From Polyangiaceae bacterium (GTDB taxonomy: Bacteria; Myxococcota_A; Polyangia; Polyangiales; Polyangiaceae), in assembly GCA_025353725.1 (NCBI GenBank), contig JANXOF010000033.1, positions 1-64,000 on the forward strand: 64,000 nucleotides of DNA. The letters run 5' to 3'. Below the pieces are notes generated by a model, which was not told where the DNA came from, ran no database searches, and saw only the letters and a program-made list of their open reading frames with translations. The translations under genes and the position numbers were made by a program. Shown here piece by piece: positions 24,809-32,989 of this stretch; positions within the stretch are counted from its first letter, which is position 1; every line of letters begins with the position of its first letter.

Positions 24809-25618
24809 TCAGCGACCGGTCCATACGGCCGGTCGCTTTTCGAGGAACGCGGTCAGTCCCTCGCGCGCGTCATCCGTGCCAAGCACTTCTCCGAGCTTCG
24901 TTCGCAGCAGCGGAAGCGCCTTGTCGAGGTCCAAGTCTTCCTGCGCGGCAAACGCGCGGAGTCCTAGACGTACGGCCACCGAACTCTTCGCCGCGATGGC
25001 CTCTGTCATCTCGCTCACCGCGGCGTCGAGAAACTCAGCGCCCACGGCGCGGTTGAGAAGGCCGATGCTCACCGCTCGCTCGGCACTCATCTTTTTTCCG
25101 AGCACCATCATCTCGACAAGCTCACGCCTAGGAACGACGCGCGCGAGCACGGCCATAATCATCATCGGGAACAGACCCACGTGAATTTCGGGCGTCCCAA
25201 GCGTCGCTTCGACGTCAGCCACGGCAAATGTCGCAGCCGCGACGAGACCGAGACCGCCCCCCATGGCCGGCCCGTTGACGCGCGCGACAATCGGCTTTTC
25301 GGCCCGCATCATCGCAAGCAGGAGGTCCGCGTAGTCGCCTTTGGGCGGAAGGACCTGCCCCTCCCCACCGCTTGGGGTCATCTGCGCAAAGTCGCCGCCC
25401 GCGCAGAAGGCGCCGCCTTCACCCGTGAGTACAAGCGACCGCACGCTTTCATCGGCGTGGGCGTCATCGATCGCGTACAGAAGTTCGTTAATCATTTGAG
25501 GCCCGATCGCGTTTCGGCGTTCGGGATTGAAGAGCGTGAGCGTCCTCACTCCGTGAGCGCCGCTCATCGTTCGTATCTTCGCGTAGAGGCGCGTCGGTGG
25601 CGTTGTCGGCGTCGCCAT
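24809..25618 (-). CDS. Enoyl-CoA hydratase/isomerase family protein
   Basis: A 269-residue crotonase-fold enzyme. The CoA-binding/oxyanion loop is seen as LTGEGGAFCAGGDFAQM, the second oxyanion segment as ARVNGPAMGGGLGLVAA, and the acidic active-site region as LGTPEIHVGLFPMM. The exact reaction (hydration, isomerisation or C-C cleavage) cannot be told from sequence. It is the last gene of a minus-strand unit after marR and the BKACE gene; its ATG touches the BKACE stop, so the two are coupled. That context suggests breakdown of a 3-keto acid through CoA thioesters. Confidence 0.92.
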   Translation of the reverse strand: MATPTTPPTRLYAKIRTMSGAHGVRTLTLFNPERRNAIGPQMINELLYAIDDAHADESVRSLVLTGEGGAFCAGGDFAQMTPSGGEGQVLPPKGDYADLLLAMMRAEKPIVARVNGPAMGGGLGLVAAATFAVADVEATLGTPEIHVGLFPMMIMAVLARVVPRRELVEMMVLGKKMSAERAVSIGLLNRAVGAEFLDAAVSEMTEAIAAKSSVAVRLGLRAFAAQEDLDLDKALPLLRTKLGEVLGTDDAREGLTAFLEKRPAVWTGR

Positions 25619-26583
25619 CAGGCAACGCCAGCCGGTTGGAGTGTCGAGCTCGCGCTCAGCGACGACGCCAAAGCGCGCGGAACAAACTGGTCGAGCCCAA
25701 GAATTTCCTTTGCTTGCTCGACCGTCGCGACTTTACGTCCACAGTCTCGCACCATCCGTGCCGCGACCTCGACGAGTTCACCGTTTGACTGCGCAACGTC
25801 ACCATTTGGCAAGTAGAGATTGTCTTCGAGCCCCGCTCGAATATTTCCGCCGAGCGCGAGTGCCGCCCCGATCATGCGCCAGCCGCACTTTGAGATACCG
25901 ATGACCTCCCACTCACTGCCGGCGGGCATAATTTTGGTTTGAAGCTGCAAGCTTTCGACGAGGGGCGGGATACCGCCAAGAACGTTGAGAATGAACGAAA
26001 ACTGTAGCGGCTTCTTGAGCACCCCCATATCGAGTAGGGGCCAGATACCGTACGTGTGACCGGTATCGAAGCACTCGAGCTCGGGCTTGACTCCTGCCTC
26101 GTTCATCGCCTCCAAGAGCTTTATAATTTTCGCGTACGTATTCGGAAACACCATATCGAAAACGAACTGCTTTCGATTCTCGGAATACTTTGAGTAATTC
26201 ATGGTGCCCATATTCAGGGCAGCGATGTGCGGGCGACTCTCTTTGATGTACGTCGCCTGCTCGGTCACGTCTTCGAGAATGGTCCCGGTCGAAAAGTTGA
26301 GAAGCACCGGACAGCGCTTCTCTATTTCAGCTTTAATGCTCGCGAACACCTTCGGATCGAACGTCGGTGCGCCGTCTTCATGTCGAGCGTGGAGATGAAC
26401 GACCGCCGCGCCAGCGTCGTACGCACGTTTGCATTCCTCCGCAATCTCAACAGGGGTGTACGGAATACCCGAACACTGTTTTCGATTCGCGAGCACTCCT
26501 GTCACCGCACACGTGATGACACAGAGATCGGCGTCGCGCGTCAACGAAACAGCTTTTGCACCGGCATTTTTTATCATCGTCAT
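25618..26583 (-). CDS. BKACE-family beta-keto acid cleavage enzyme (DUF849)
   Basis: BKACE enzymes condense a beta-keto acid with acetyl-CoA and split it into acetoacetate and a new acyl-CoA, using a catalytic zinc ion. The family signatures are CAVTGVLANRKQCSGIPYTP at the N-terminus, the zinc ligands in AAVVHLHARHEDG, LNFSTGTI, and KPELECFDTGHTYG. The length (321) is normal for a TIM barrel of this family. The natural substrate (3-keto-5-aminohexanoate, dehydrocarnitine or another) is not predictable by eye. It lies between marR (19 bp upstream) and an enoyl-CoA hydratase gene. Confidence 0.9.
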   Translation of the reverse strand: MTMIKNAGAKAVSLTRDADLCVITCAVTGVLANRKQCSGIPYTPVEIAEECKRAYDAGAAVVHLHARHEDGAPTFDPKVFASIKAEIEKRCPVLLNFSTGTILEDVTEQATYIKESRPHIAALNMGTMNYSKYSENRKQFVFDMVFPNTYAKIIKLLEAMNEAGVKPELECFDTGHTYGIWPLLDMGVLKKPLQFSFILNVLGGIPPLVESLQLQTKIMPAGSEWEVIGISKCGWRMIGAALALGGNIRAGLEDNLYLPNGDVAQSNGELVEVAARMVRDCGRKVATVEQAKEILGLDQFVPRALASSLSASSTLQPAGVA

Positions 26584-26602
26584 CTGTATTTTTCCCCGGT
26601 TG

Positions 26603-27109
26603 TCAGAGTGTCTTTTGCTTAGCCATGTCGCTTTGAACGTCGTGCTGCACGCGCTTTGCGATTTTGGCCAGAATTCGCATTAAATCATGGGCTTCTTGAG
26701 ACGATAGACTTTCAAGTGCTGATTTGAATATTTCCATCGGCTCGACGGGTATCGCGCGTGCGAGCGTCTGACCTTTCGGACTAAGTCGAATGCGTACGAC
26801 CCTCCGATCCTCGGTCGAGCGCTCGCGCACCACAAGGCCCTCCCGTTCCATGCGGTCGATAATCCCAGTTACGGTGCTGTTCTGGGCCCTAATTTTTTCC
26901 GAGAGCTCCGAAAGCGTGAGGTCTGAAACCTCTTCGAGAAGTTTGAGCACGGTAAGCTGCGGTCCCGTGAGGTCCGCTCGTCGTGCGAGCTCCTTCGTAA
27001 TTCGACGGCTCTCCGTGTAGAGATAAATCGTCGCCTCGACGACCTGATCGACCTCGCTTTTGCGCAGCGATTTATCCAAGTTCGAATGTTCCGTTGAAGG
27101 CGACGTCAT
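26603..27109 (-). CDS. MarR-family transcriptional regulator
   Basis: A 168-residue winged-helix regulator with the MarR core: LTGPQLTVLKLLEEVSDLTL, the recognition helix SELSEKIRAQNSTVTGIIDRM, and the wing EGLVVRERSTEDRRVVRIRLS. A long helical N-terminus and the C-terminal dimerisation helix are also present. It is the first gene of the unit leading into the BKACE and enoyl-CoA hydratase genes and probably controls that unit in response to an acyl-CoA or carboxylic acid ligand. The gene on the other side (GNAT acetyltransferase) is divergent. Confidence 0.93.
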   Translation of the reverse strand: MTSPSTEHSNLDKSLRKSEVDQVVEATIYLYTESRRITKELARRADLTGPQLTVLKLLEEVSDLTLSELSEKIRAQNSTVTGIIDRMEREGLVVRERSTEDRRVVRIRLSPKGQTLARAIPVEPMEIFKSALESLSSQEAHDLMRILAKIAKRVQHDVQSDMAKQKTL

Positions 27110-27222
27110 TGAGGACCAGACGTTTGGCTCTCGTTCGTTCGGCGGCGCCGCGAGGCAAACTCTTTCGTGTGCGAAATATCGACCGTTTGGAGGCAGCCGT
27201 CAACGGGTTTACCATCCCTCGA

Positions 27223-27753
27223 ATGACGCGCTTGGTAACACCTCGGCTCATCCTCGAACCCATGAGCCTTGCGCTCGTCGAGGCGGTCTTTCGCTCGGAT
27301 CGAGCGGCGGTCGAGCAGATGGTAGGCGCGAAGGTTCCGGCAGCGTGGCCGGGCCGCGTCCTCGTCGAACGTGCGTTCAGCGCATCCCTTGACGCCATCC
27401 GAGCCGATCCAGAAACGCGCCTCTGGGGGGATCGCTTGATGATCACGCGCGAAGGCAACGAGCGCCTCGTCATCGGGAGCATCATCTTCCACGGACGGCC
27501 CGACGCGTCGGGCGTCGCCGAGGTGGGCTACGGCGTCGAGGAGAGCTGGCAGCGAAAGGGCGTCGCCACCGAGGGCACACGCGCGGCGATCGAATGGGCC
27601 CTGTCGCAAAAGGGTGTTCGAACCGTGACGGCAACCACGCCTCCGTGGCACGCCGCCTCCATCCGAGTGCTAGAAAAGTCGGGCCTCGTGAGGGTCGGGA
27701 GCGAAGACCACGAGCTCCTCGGTGAGGTGCTTCGGTTCTCACGCTCCCGGTGA
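27223..27753 (+). CDS. GNAT-family N-acetyltransferase (RimJ/RimL-like)
   Basis: From the ATG at 27223 (MTRLVTPRLILEPM) the protein has the N-terminal TPRL-L-P motif of RimJ/RimL-type acetyltransferases. It then carries VAEVGYGVEESWQRKGVATEG, which includes the acetyl-CoA-binding loop Q-x-x-G-x-A, and ends with ASIRVLEKSGLVRVG. The 176-residue length fits. Such enzymes acetylate N-terminal or small-molecule amines; the substrate is unknown. A start at 27094 would add 43 residues that overlap the marR start region and looks unlikely. Confidence 0.88.
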   Translation: MTRLVTPRLILEPMSLALVEAVFRSDRAAVEQMVGAKVPAAWPGRVLVERAFSASLDAIRADPETRLWGDRLMITREGNERLVIGSIIFHGRPDASGVAEVGYGVEESWQRKGVATEGTRAAIEWALSQKGVRTVTATTPPWHAASIRVLEKSGLVRVGSEDHELLGEVLRFSRSR

Positions 27754-27822
27754 GTCTCAAGGCGTCGTAACGTCGTCCTCCGTGAATGGCATCTGTAGCC
27801 TCTTCGCGGTACACACGGCGCC

Positions 27823-28773
27823 ATGGTTCCGTCGCGTCGCATTTTCGCAGTTTGCCTTTTTGCCTTCGTCGGAACGGGCCTACTCGCGGCGACCAGCCGT
27901 GTCACCACGGCGCGCGGCGATGGCGTTGCCGACGCAGGGGGAACGATAAACGCCGTCGCCTTGCCTCTGCCCCAAGGCTCTCCGCTAACGCCAGTCGCTA
28001 CCGGCGTGGCCCCGACCACCGGAGGGATTCCGCCTGCCCCATCCCCGACTCCGCCGCCCTCAGCGACGACTCCCGAGCCGCATCCGCGCGACGGCGACCA
28101 CGGCAAGGTTTCCGTAACGATAGACACCGAAACGCTGGGTTGCAGGGAGCAGGCGGCCCAGTCCTTCCTGGTCCGCGGCAACTGGTTTCCCCGTACAAGC
28201 GACGCTGCAAAACAGAAAGAGGGACGAAAGCTCCTCGAAAGCTCCATCGCGTACCGCACGTCGAAATACGGGTACTTTGAAGGTTTCGGGAGTTCCAAAG
28301 CGAATCCCCATCCGCCGAAGCACTACGCAAAGTCTACGACGTTCATGGGTATGAGCGTGCAGGTCCATGAGCGCATCGTTCCCGCACTCAAATGCGTGGA
28401 AGCGGCACTCGTGAGCAGCGGAGCCGGGAGCGCATACAAGCCACGCGCCATGGGCGGCCTTCGTTTTCGCAATACGTACCGCGGCGTCGAAATCTCGAAC
28501 CACGTCTACGGCATCGCGATCGACATCGAGCCCGATCGCAACACGTGCTGCGGCTGCGTAGCCCCCTGGCCGGACCATCCCCTTTGCAAAGCCAAGGACA
28601 AGACCGTCTGGGAGCGAATGGCGATGCCGAAGTCATGGGTCGAGACGTTCGAGCGTTTTGGATTCTACTGGCTCGGCCACGACGTGCTCCAAGACACGAT
28701 GCACTTCGAATTCCTCGGCGATCCGGACAAGATTACGGAGCCAGCAAGCAAGCCCGCGCCTGCGAAACCATGA
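27823..28773 (+). CDS. M15-type D,D-/L,D-carboxypeptidase-like peptidase
   Basis: A 316-residue exported protein with an N-terminal hydrophobic signal (IFAVCLFAFVGTGLLAATS), a Pro/Thr-rich linker and a C-terminal peptidase M15 (VanY/extensin-like) domain. Zinc-site features are SNHVYGIAIDIEPDRNTCCG (the H-x-x-G-x-A-x-D motif) and DTMHFEFLGDP (the second His motif), with FERFGFYWLGHD between them. It is expected to trim peptidoglycan peptides in the periplasm. It is on the plus strand upstream of yceD, separated by about 90 bp. Confidence 0.87.
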   Translation: MVPSRRIFAVCLFAFVGTGLLAATSRVTTARGDGVADAGGTINAVALPLPQGSPLTPVATGVAPTTGGIPPAPSPTPPPSATTPEPHPRDGDHGKVSVTIDTETLGCREQAAQSFLVRGNWFPRTSDAAKQKEGRKLLESSIAYRTSKYGYFEGFGSSKANPHPPKHYAKSTTFMGMSVQVHERIVPALKCVEAALVSSGAGSAYKPRAMGGLRFRNTYRGVEISNHVYGIAIDIEPDRNTCCGCVAPWPDHPLCKAKDKTVWERMAMPKSWVETFERFGFYWLGHDVLQDTMHFEFLGDPDKITEPASKPAPAKP

Positions 28774-28861
28774 GCCACCTGCCCCTCCGAAAGGTCTGGA
28801 AAGCAAAGGGGCTTGCGCTTCGCTCGATAACGCCTAGAAGTGCGCGCCGAACGGACAACTT

Positions 28862-29422
28862 ATGAGCGCACACGAGTTTACGATAAAAACGACCGAGCTT
28901 GATGCTGGCGGCAAGGATTACAGCCACGCGATCCGTGTTGCGTGGATGCGCGGAGCCCTTGAGGACCACGAAGCGAACCCCACCGGAACTGAAGGCCGCG
29001 TCGCGTTCCGTGCCTCGAAAAGCGGTCATGATGTCGTGGTCCACGGCACGATTGACGCCGCGCTGCGTGTGCCGTGCGCGCGTTGCCTCGAAGACGTCGA
29101 CATCGACGTTCACGCGGACGTCAGCGTCCTCTACGTCCCTGGCTCGAAGGTCAAAGACACGCCGAAAGACGCCGAAGTCGAGTACACGCTCGAAGACGCG
29201 GAAGCCGACACTCTGCCTTACGACGGCGAGACCGTCGTGCTCGACGACCTCGTTCGCGACGAGCTGTTGTTGGGTCTCCCCATGATTCCCTTGTGCTCGG
29301 ACGACTGCCCGGGTATGTCCCCCGCCCCGGGAGTTGGAGCGATGTCTGCTCCCGAAACGAGAGATATCGATCCCCGCCTCGCGCCGCTTCTGGCGTTCCA
29401 GGGCAAGACGACGAAGATTTGA
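28862..29422 (+). CDS. yceD: YceD-family protein (DUF177), 23S rRNA accumulation
   Basis: A 186-residue DUF177/YceD protein. Its signature PCARCLEDVDIDVHADVSVLY is at about residues 75-95, and it has the acidic C-terminal half and the VLDDLVRDELLLGLPMIPLC segment that includes a CxxxC-type metal site. YceD proteins help accumulation of the large-subunit rRNA and are almost always encoded directly before ribosomal protein L32, as here, where rpmF begins 28 bp downstream. Confidence 0.92.
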   Translation: MSAHEFTIKTTELDAGGKDYSHAIRVAWMRGALEDHEANPTGTEGRVAFRASKSGHDVVVHGTIDAALRVPCARCLEDVDIDVHADVSVLYVPGSKVKDTPKDAEVEYTLEDAEADTLPYDGETVVLDDLVRDELLLGLPMIPLCSDDCPGMSPAPGVGAMSAPETRDIDPRLAPLLAFQGKTTKI

Positions 29423-29450
29423 TTCTCTTTGACTTTCAAAGGAGTATGCC

Positions 29451-29642
29451 GTGGCGGTCCCCAAGCGACGAACGAGCCGATCTAGACGCAACATGCGCCG
29501 CGCGAATCACGACAAGGTGACGCCGGTTCAACTCATTGCCTGCGCCAACTGCGGCGAACCTGTGATCCCCCACCGCGCATGTGCTTCGTGCGGTCACTAC
29601 AAGGGGCGTGAAGTAATGCCGGGCAAAGCCGAGAAAAGCTAG
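29451..29642 (+). CDS. rpmF: 50S ribosomal protein L32
   Basis: The 63-residue protein begins at a GTG (codons for VAVPKRRTSRSRRNMRRANH) preceded by AAAGGAG. It carries the zinc-ribbon CANCGEPVIPHRACASCGHY, diagnostic of the zinc-binding form of L32. It forms a unit with yceD. The next gene in most genomes is plsX, but here a hairpin and then fabH follow. Confidence 0.97.
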   Translation: MAVPKRRTSRSRRNMRRANHDKVTPVQLIACANCGEPVIPHRACASCGHYKGREVMPGKAEKS

Positions 29643-29688
29643 AGCTAGGTAGTCGACTCGCTCGCGCGCCAACGAGAACGAGCGACTC

Positions 29689-29724
29689 GGACAGGCACAG
29701 GCTCTGTGTCTTGTCCTACTTTTG
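29689..29724 (+). terminator. Probable terminator after rpmF
   Basis: GGACAGGCACAG-GCT-CTGTGTCTTGTCC forms a 12-bp stem with one G-U pair and one bulge, followed by TACTTTT. It lies 46 bp after the rpmF stop and separates yceD-rpmF from fabH. Partial read-through is possible. Confidence 0.5.
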
Positions 29725-29889
29725 GCTGTTAACGGAGTTTCGGTGCGAATGTTGCCTTGATGCGTCGGCTCTACCGTCGATTTATCAAGGCTTATTTGTG
29801 TCAGGCACATCCCTCTTTTCCCAGCTTCGACTGCGCTGTCTGTGACGCTAACGATAAGCGCGGCCGCACTTCACGAGATCGTGCCCTAA

Positions 29890-30897
29890 ATGATGAGTCC
29901 AGCCTCACGCATCCTCGGAACGGGTCACTATCTCCCCGAGGGCGTGCGCACGAACGCTGACCTCGAGAAGATGGTTGACACCACCGACCAGTGGATCTTC
30001 GACCGCACGGGTATTCGAGAGCGGCGGATAGCACCCGACGGCGTCGTAACCAGCGACATGGCCACGGCGGCCGCGAAGAACGCGCTCGATGCCGCGGGAC
30101 TCGAGCCACCGGACATTGACCTTATTCTTGTCGGCACCGTCACGCCCGACATGCCCATGCCTGCGACAGCTGTTTTTGTGCAGCAGAAACTCGGAGCGCG
30201 GAACTGTCCTGCGATGGACCTTTCGGCGGCATGCGCGGGATTTCTGTTCGGACTGACCATCGCGGACCAGTTCATTCGGACGGGTGCGATGACCCACGTC
30301 TTGGTCATCGGCGTTGAGCTCTTGTCTCGTGTCGTCAACTGGGAAGATCGCACGACATGCGTGCTCTTCGGAGACGGCGCAGGCGCTGTCATTCTCGGTC
30401 CGGCGGGCGGAGCGACGAGCACGGATGGGAAGCCGCGTGGTTTGCTCGCGACGAAGATCCAGTCCGACGGGTTACTGGCGCAGTCCCTCATGATTCCGGG
30501 CGGTGGCTCGGTCATGCCCATGTCGGCGGATATACTGGCGCTGAAGAAGCACAAGGTACACATGCGCGGTCAGGACATCTTTAAAGTCGCGGTCAAGAAC
30601 CTTTATGCAGCGACCAAGGAGGCGCTCGATATGACCGGGATGACCGCCGATCAGGTCGACTGGATCTGCCCCCACCAAGCCAACCTTCGCATTATCGACT
30701 TCGCGGCGACACGGCTCGGCGTTCCGAAAGACAAGGTGCTCACCAACATCGATCGCGTCGGGAACACATCGAGCGCCTCCATCCCGATTTTGCTCGATGA
30801 GAGCATTCGATCCGGAAAAGTGAAGCCGGGCGAGACGGTGGCGATGTGTGCGCTCGGCGCTGGGATCTCGTGGGGTGGCGCCATCGTTCGGATGTAG
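29890..30897 (+). CDS. fabH: Beta-ketoacyl-ACP synthase III
   Basis: FabH condenses acetyl-CoA (or a branched starter) with malonyl-ACP to begin fatty-acid synthesis. The catalytic Cys is in MDLSAACAGFLFGL, the His in CPHQANLRIIDFAA, and the Asn in GNTSSASIPILL. The N-terminus has ILGTGHYLPEGVRTN and DQWIFDRTGIRERR. The length (335) is normal. It is the first gene of the fab run, directly followed by two lipoprotein genes and then fabD. Confidence 0.97.
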   Translation: MMSPASRILGTGHYLPEGVRTNADLEKMVDTTDQWIFDRTGIRERRIAPDGVVTSDMATAAAKNALDAAGLEPPDIDLILVGTVTPDMPMPATAVFVQQKLGARNCPAMDLSAACAGFLFGLTIADQFIRTGAMTHVLVIGVELLSRVVNWEDRTTCVLFGDGAGAVILGPAGGATSTDGKPRGLLATKIQSDGLLAQSLMIPGGGSVMPMSADILALKKHKVHMRGQDIFKVAVKNLYAATKEALDMTGMTADQVDWICPHQANLRIIDFAATRLGVPKDKVLTNIDRVGNTSSASIPILLDESIRSGKVKPGETVAMCALGAGISWGGAIVRM

Positions 30898-30911
30898 CCC
30901 GCGGGCACGGT

Positions 30912-31538
30912 ATGCTCCGGAGCATGGCCCGCTCGCTCGTTCGCGCCGCGCTCGCCGCGCTCGCCGCGCTCGCCGCGCTCGGACTTCTTGGTGCATGCAC
31001 GACAACAGCCCGAATCAATGACGTCTATATGGCGCTCGACGGGCAGGGCGATCGCAAGCGAAGTGTCTTCTATACGGATACGAAAGAAGTCCACTGCGTC
31101 GTCGAGATGGGCGTCGGCCGGGCTGGAACGACCGTCGAAGCTGTCTTGAGACAGATCCAAAGCTATGACTTTAGGGCGGATCGCTTCCAAGACACGAACC
31201 GCGTCGTAGCCAACGCCGAAGCGTCGCCGCAGCCGGCGGCTGGAATTCAGAAGCTCGACGTCACGATGTCACCCGTCGGCCCGGATGGCGAAGACGCTGC
31301 GGGTTCGCCGTTTCCACCGGGTCGCTTTAAGTGTGAGGCCTACCTCGATGGCGCTTTGGAGCAGGAGGCGACGTTCAACATCGACTTTCCACCGTGCCCG
31401 CAGGCAAGCGTAAGAACGGCTACGCTTTGCTACGGATTCTACAAAAAGGAGCTCTCTTGCCCGAAGTACGGCCTGTCCTCAAGCGACCCTGCGACATGTA
31501 CGTGTCGAGCGGCCTCAGGCTGGGAGTGCCAAAAGTGA
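30912..31538 (+). CDS. Putative lipoprotein inside the fab gene run
   Basis: From the ATG at 30912 (MLRSMARSLVRAALAAL) the protein has a signal peptide whose core is a 9-bp tandem repeat and a lipobox (LGLLGACTTT). The mature part is about 180 residues, with DTKEVHCVVEMGVGRAGTTV early and six Cys in the C-terminal third (including YKKELSCPKYG and CTCRAASGWEC). The function is unknown. It starts only 14 bp after fabH, and its stop overlaps the next lipoprotein gene, so all three are probably one transcript. An ATG at 30924 is an alternative start. Confidence 0.78.
   Translation: MLRSMARSLVRAALAALAALAALGLLGACTTTARINDVYMALDGQGDRKRSVFYTDTKEVHCVVEMGVGRAGTTVEAVLRQIQSYDFRADRFQDTNRVVANAEASPQPAAGIQKLDVTMSPVGPDGEDAAGSPFPPGRFKCEAYLDGALEQEATFNIDFPPCPQASVRTATLCYGFYKKELSCPKYGLSSSDPATCTCRAASGWECQK
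30945..30980 (+). repeat. 9-bp tandem repeat, four copies, in signal peptide
   Basis: Four perfect copies of GCCGCGCTC encode the ALAALAALAAL hydrophobic core of the lipoprotein signal peptide. Copy-number change would lengthen or shorten the core by three residues without a frameshift. Confidence 0.95.
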
Positions 31539-31867
31539 GGCGGAGCCGCTCCGACTTCACGAAACTGCGTCGGCGCAGCGTTCTCAAAGCCGCCACACGC
31601 GGACGAGTGAGCCGAGCGATCGGCGGGTCCTACAGGCTTCTGTGCCGGATCACGTTTTGCGCACTCTTTCTCGCTTCGTCTACCGCCTGCATTTTTGACC
31701 AGAGCACCTACTCAGGCGGCGGGCGACTCGACAAGGGAGCCGCCGCGACCACGGCAAGCGTGCAGGCCGCCGATGCAACGAAGGGTGCTCCTCCTCCACG
31801 GGCGCCCACTGCGCTCACACGCGATGCGGCGCTCACGCGGGACGCCGACAGCGCCGACGGCGGCTGA
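31535..31867 (+). CDS. Small putative lipoprotein
   Basis: A 110-residue protein from a GTG at 31535 that overlaps the preceding stop (GTGA). A basic N-region is followed by a hydrophobic segment and a lipobox (FCALFLASSTACIFD), leaving a mature part of about 60 residues, low-complexity and Ala/Thr/Asp-rich (ALTRDAALTRDADSADGG). It has no recognisable domain. A GTG at 31607 would give a more typical signal peptide. It ends 54 bp before fabD. Confidence 0.65.
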   Translation: MRRSRSDFTKLRRRSVLKAATRGRVSRAIGGSYRLLCRITFCALFLASSTACIFDQSTYSGGGRLDKGAAATTASVQAADATKGAPPPRAPTALTRDAALTRDADSADGG

Positions 31868-31921
31868 GGCGACGCAGCTCGTTCTTGGATTCCCCCTTTA
31901 CTTGCGCTATCGACCGCGCAT

Positions 31922-32905
31922 ATGGCGGAACGCGAATCCTCGGTTGCGTGGCTCTTTCCAGGACAGGGCGCGCAGTTCGTCGGGATGGGAAAGGATCTCG
32001 TCGAGGCCTCCTTCGCCGCGCGTGAGGTCTTCGCGAGGGCGGATGCGGCGCTCAACGAGCCCCTGTCCAAAATAATTCTCGAAGGGCCCGAGGCCTTGCT
32101 GACGCTCACCGCGAACGCGCAGCCCGCGCTCGTTACGATGAGCGCGGCGATCCTCGCGGCGCTTCGTGAGCGGTACCCGAACCTCAGGCCACCGCGCTTT
32201 GCGGCGGGCCACTCACTCGGAGAATACTCGGCACTTGTCGCGTCCGAAGCGCTCACGCTCGAAGATGCCGTGCGCCTTGTGCGAGCACGCGGCCTGGCCA
32301 TGCAGGCCGCCGTCGCGCCAGGTCAGGGCGCCATGGCTGCCGTCATGGGCGTCGAGGCTGCGGAGCTCGAACTGATTTGCGCGAAGGTCAGTGCTTCACG
32401 GGACGAAGGCGACGTGCCCTACGGAGTTGTGAGTTGCGCTAATTTCAACGCCCCCGGACAGATTGTGATTGCAGGTTCGGCGACGGCCGTGGCACGCGTT
32501 TCCGAAGAGGCCACGGCGGTGAGGGGAAAAGTGATTCCCCTCAAAGTCAGCGCACCGTTTCATTGCGCGCTCATGGAGCCGGCTGCGCGCGCTCTCGAAG
32601 CCGAGCTTGCGACCATCCCCATAAGCCCCCTCGCCTTTCCAGTCGTCGCGAACGTCGATGCCAAGCCAAACTTCGATCCCACGCGAGTGAAGCCGCTTCT
32701 CGTCCGGCAAGTCGATGGCCCGGTGCGGTGGGAGCAAGTTGTGCGCTTTATGCACGCCGAGGGGGTCACTCATGCGCTCGAGATGGGACCGGGGAAGGTG
32801 CTCGCGGGCCTTTGCAGGCGCATCGCGAAAGAGATGAAAGTACTGAGTATCAGTGACATTTCAGGCATCACGGCCGCGGACGCTCTCGCAGACTTTTTGG
32901 CGTAA
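31922..32905 (+). CDS. fabD: Malonyl-CoA:ACP transacylase
   Basis: FabD moves malonyl from CoA to acyl carrier protein. The features seen are FPGQGAQFVGMGKDL at the N-terminus, the nucleophile elbow AGHSLGEYSALVASEAL, the conserved Gln/Arg region ARGLAMQAAVAPGQGAM, and the catalytic His in KVSAPFHCALME. At 327 residues it is of normal length. It lies in order between the two lipoprotein genes and fabG. Confidence 0.97.
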   Translation: MAERESSVAWLFPGQGAQFVGMGKDLVEASFAAREVFARADAALNEPLSKIILEGPEALLTLTANAQPALVTMSAAILAALRERYPNLRPPRFAAGHSLGEYSALVASEALTLEDAVRLVRARGLAMQAAVAPGQGAMAAVMGVEAAELELICAKVSASRDEGDVPYGVVSCANFNAPGQIVIAGSATAVARVSEEATAVRGKVIPLKVSAPFHCALMEPAARALEAELATIPISPLAFPVVANVDAKPNFDPTRVKPLLVRQVDGPVRWEQVVRFMHAEGVTHALEMGPGKVLAGLCRRIAKEMKVLSISDISGITAADALADFLA

Positions 32906-32989
32906 CCGCAGGCGCCCCCAAAGCTTACGAATCACCCCGGCTCGCGCGGAAAACTTGAGCCTTCGAAACGCACGGAAAGCAGAGAATCA

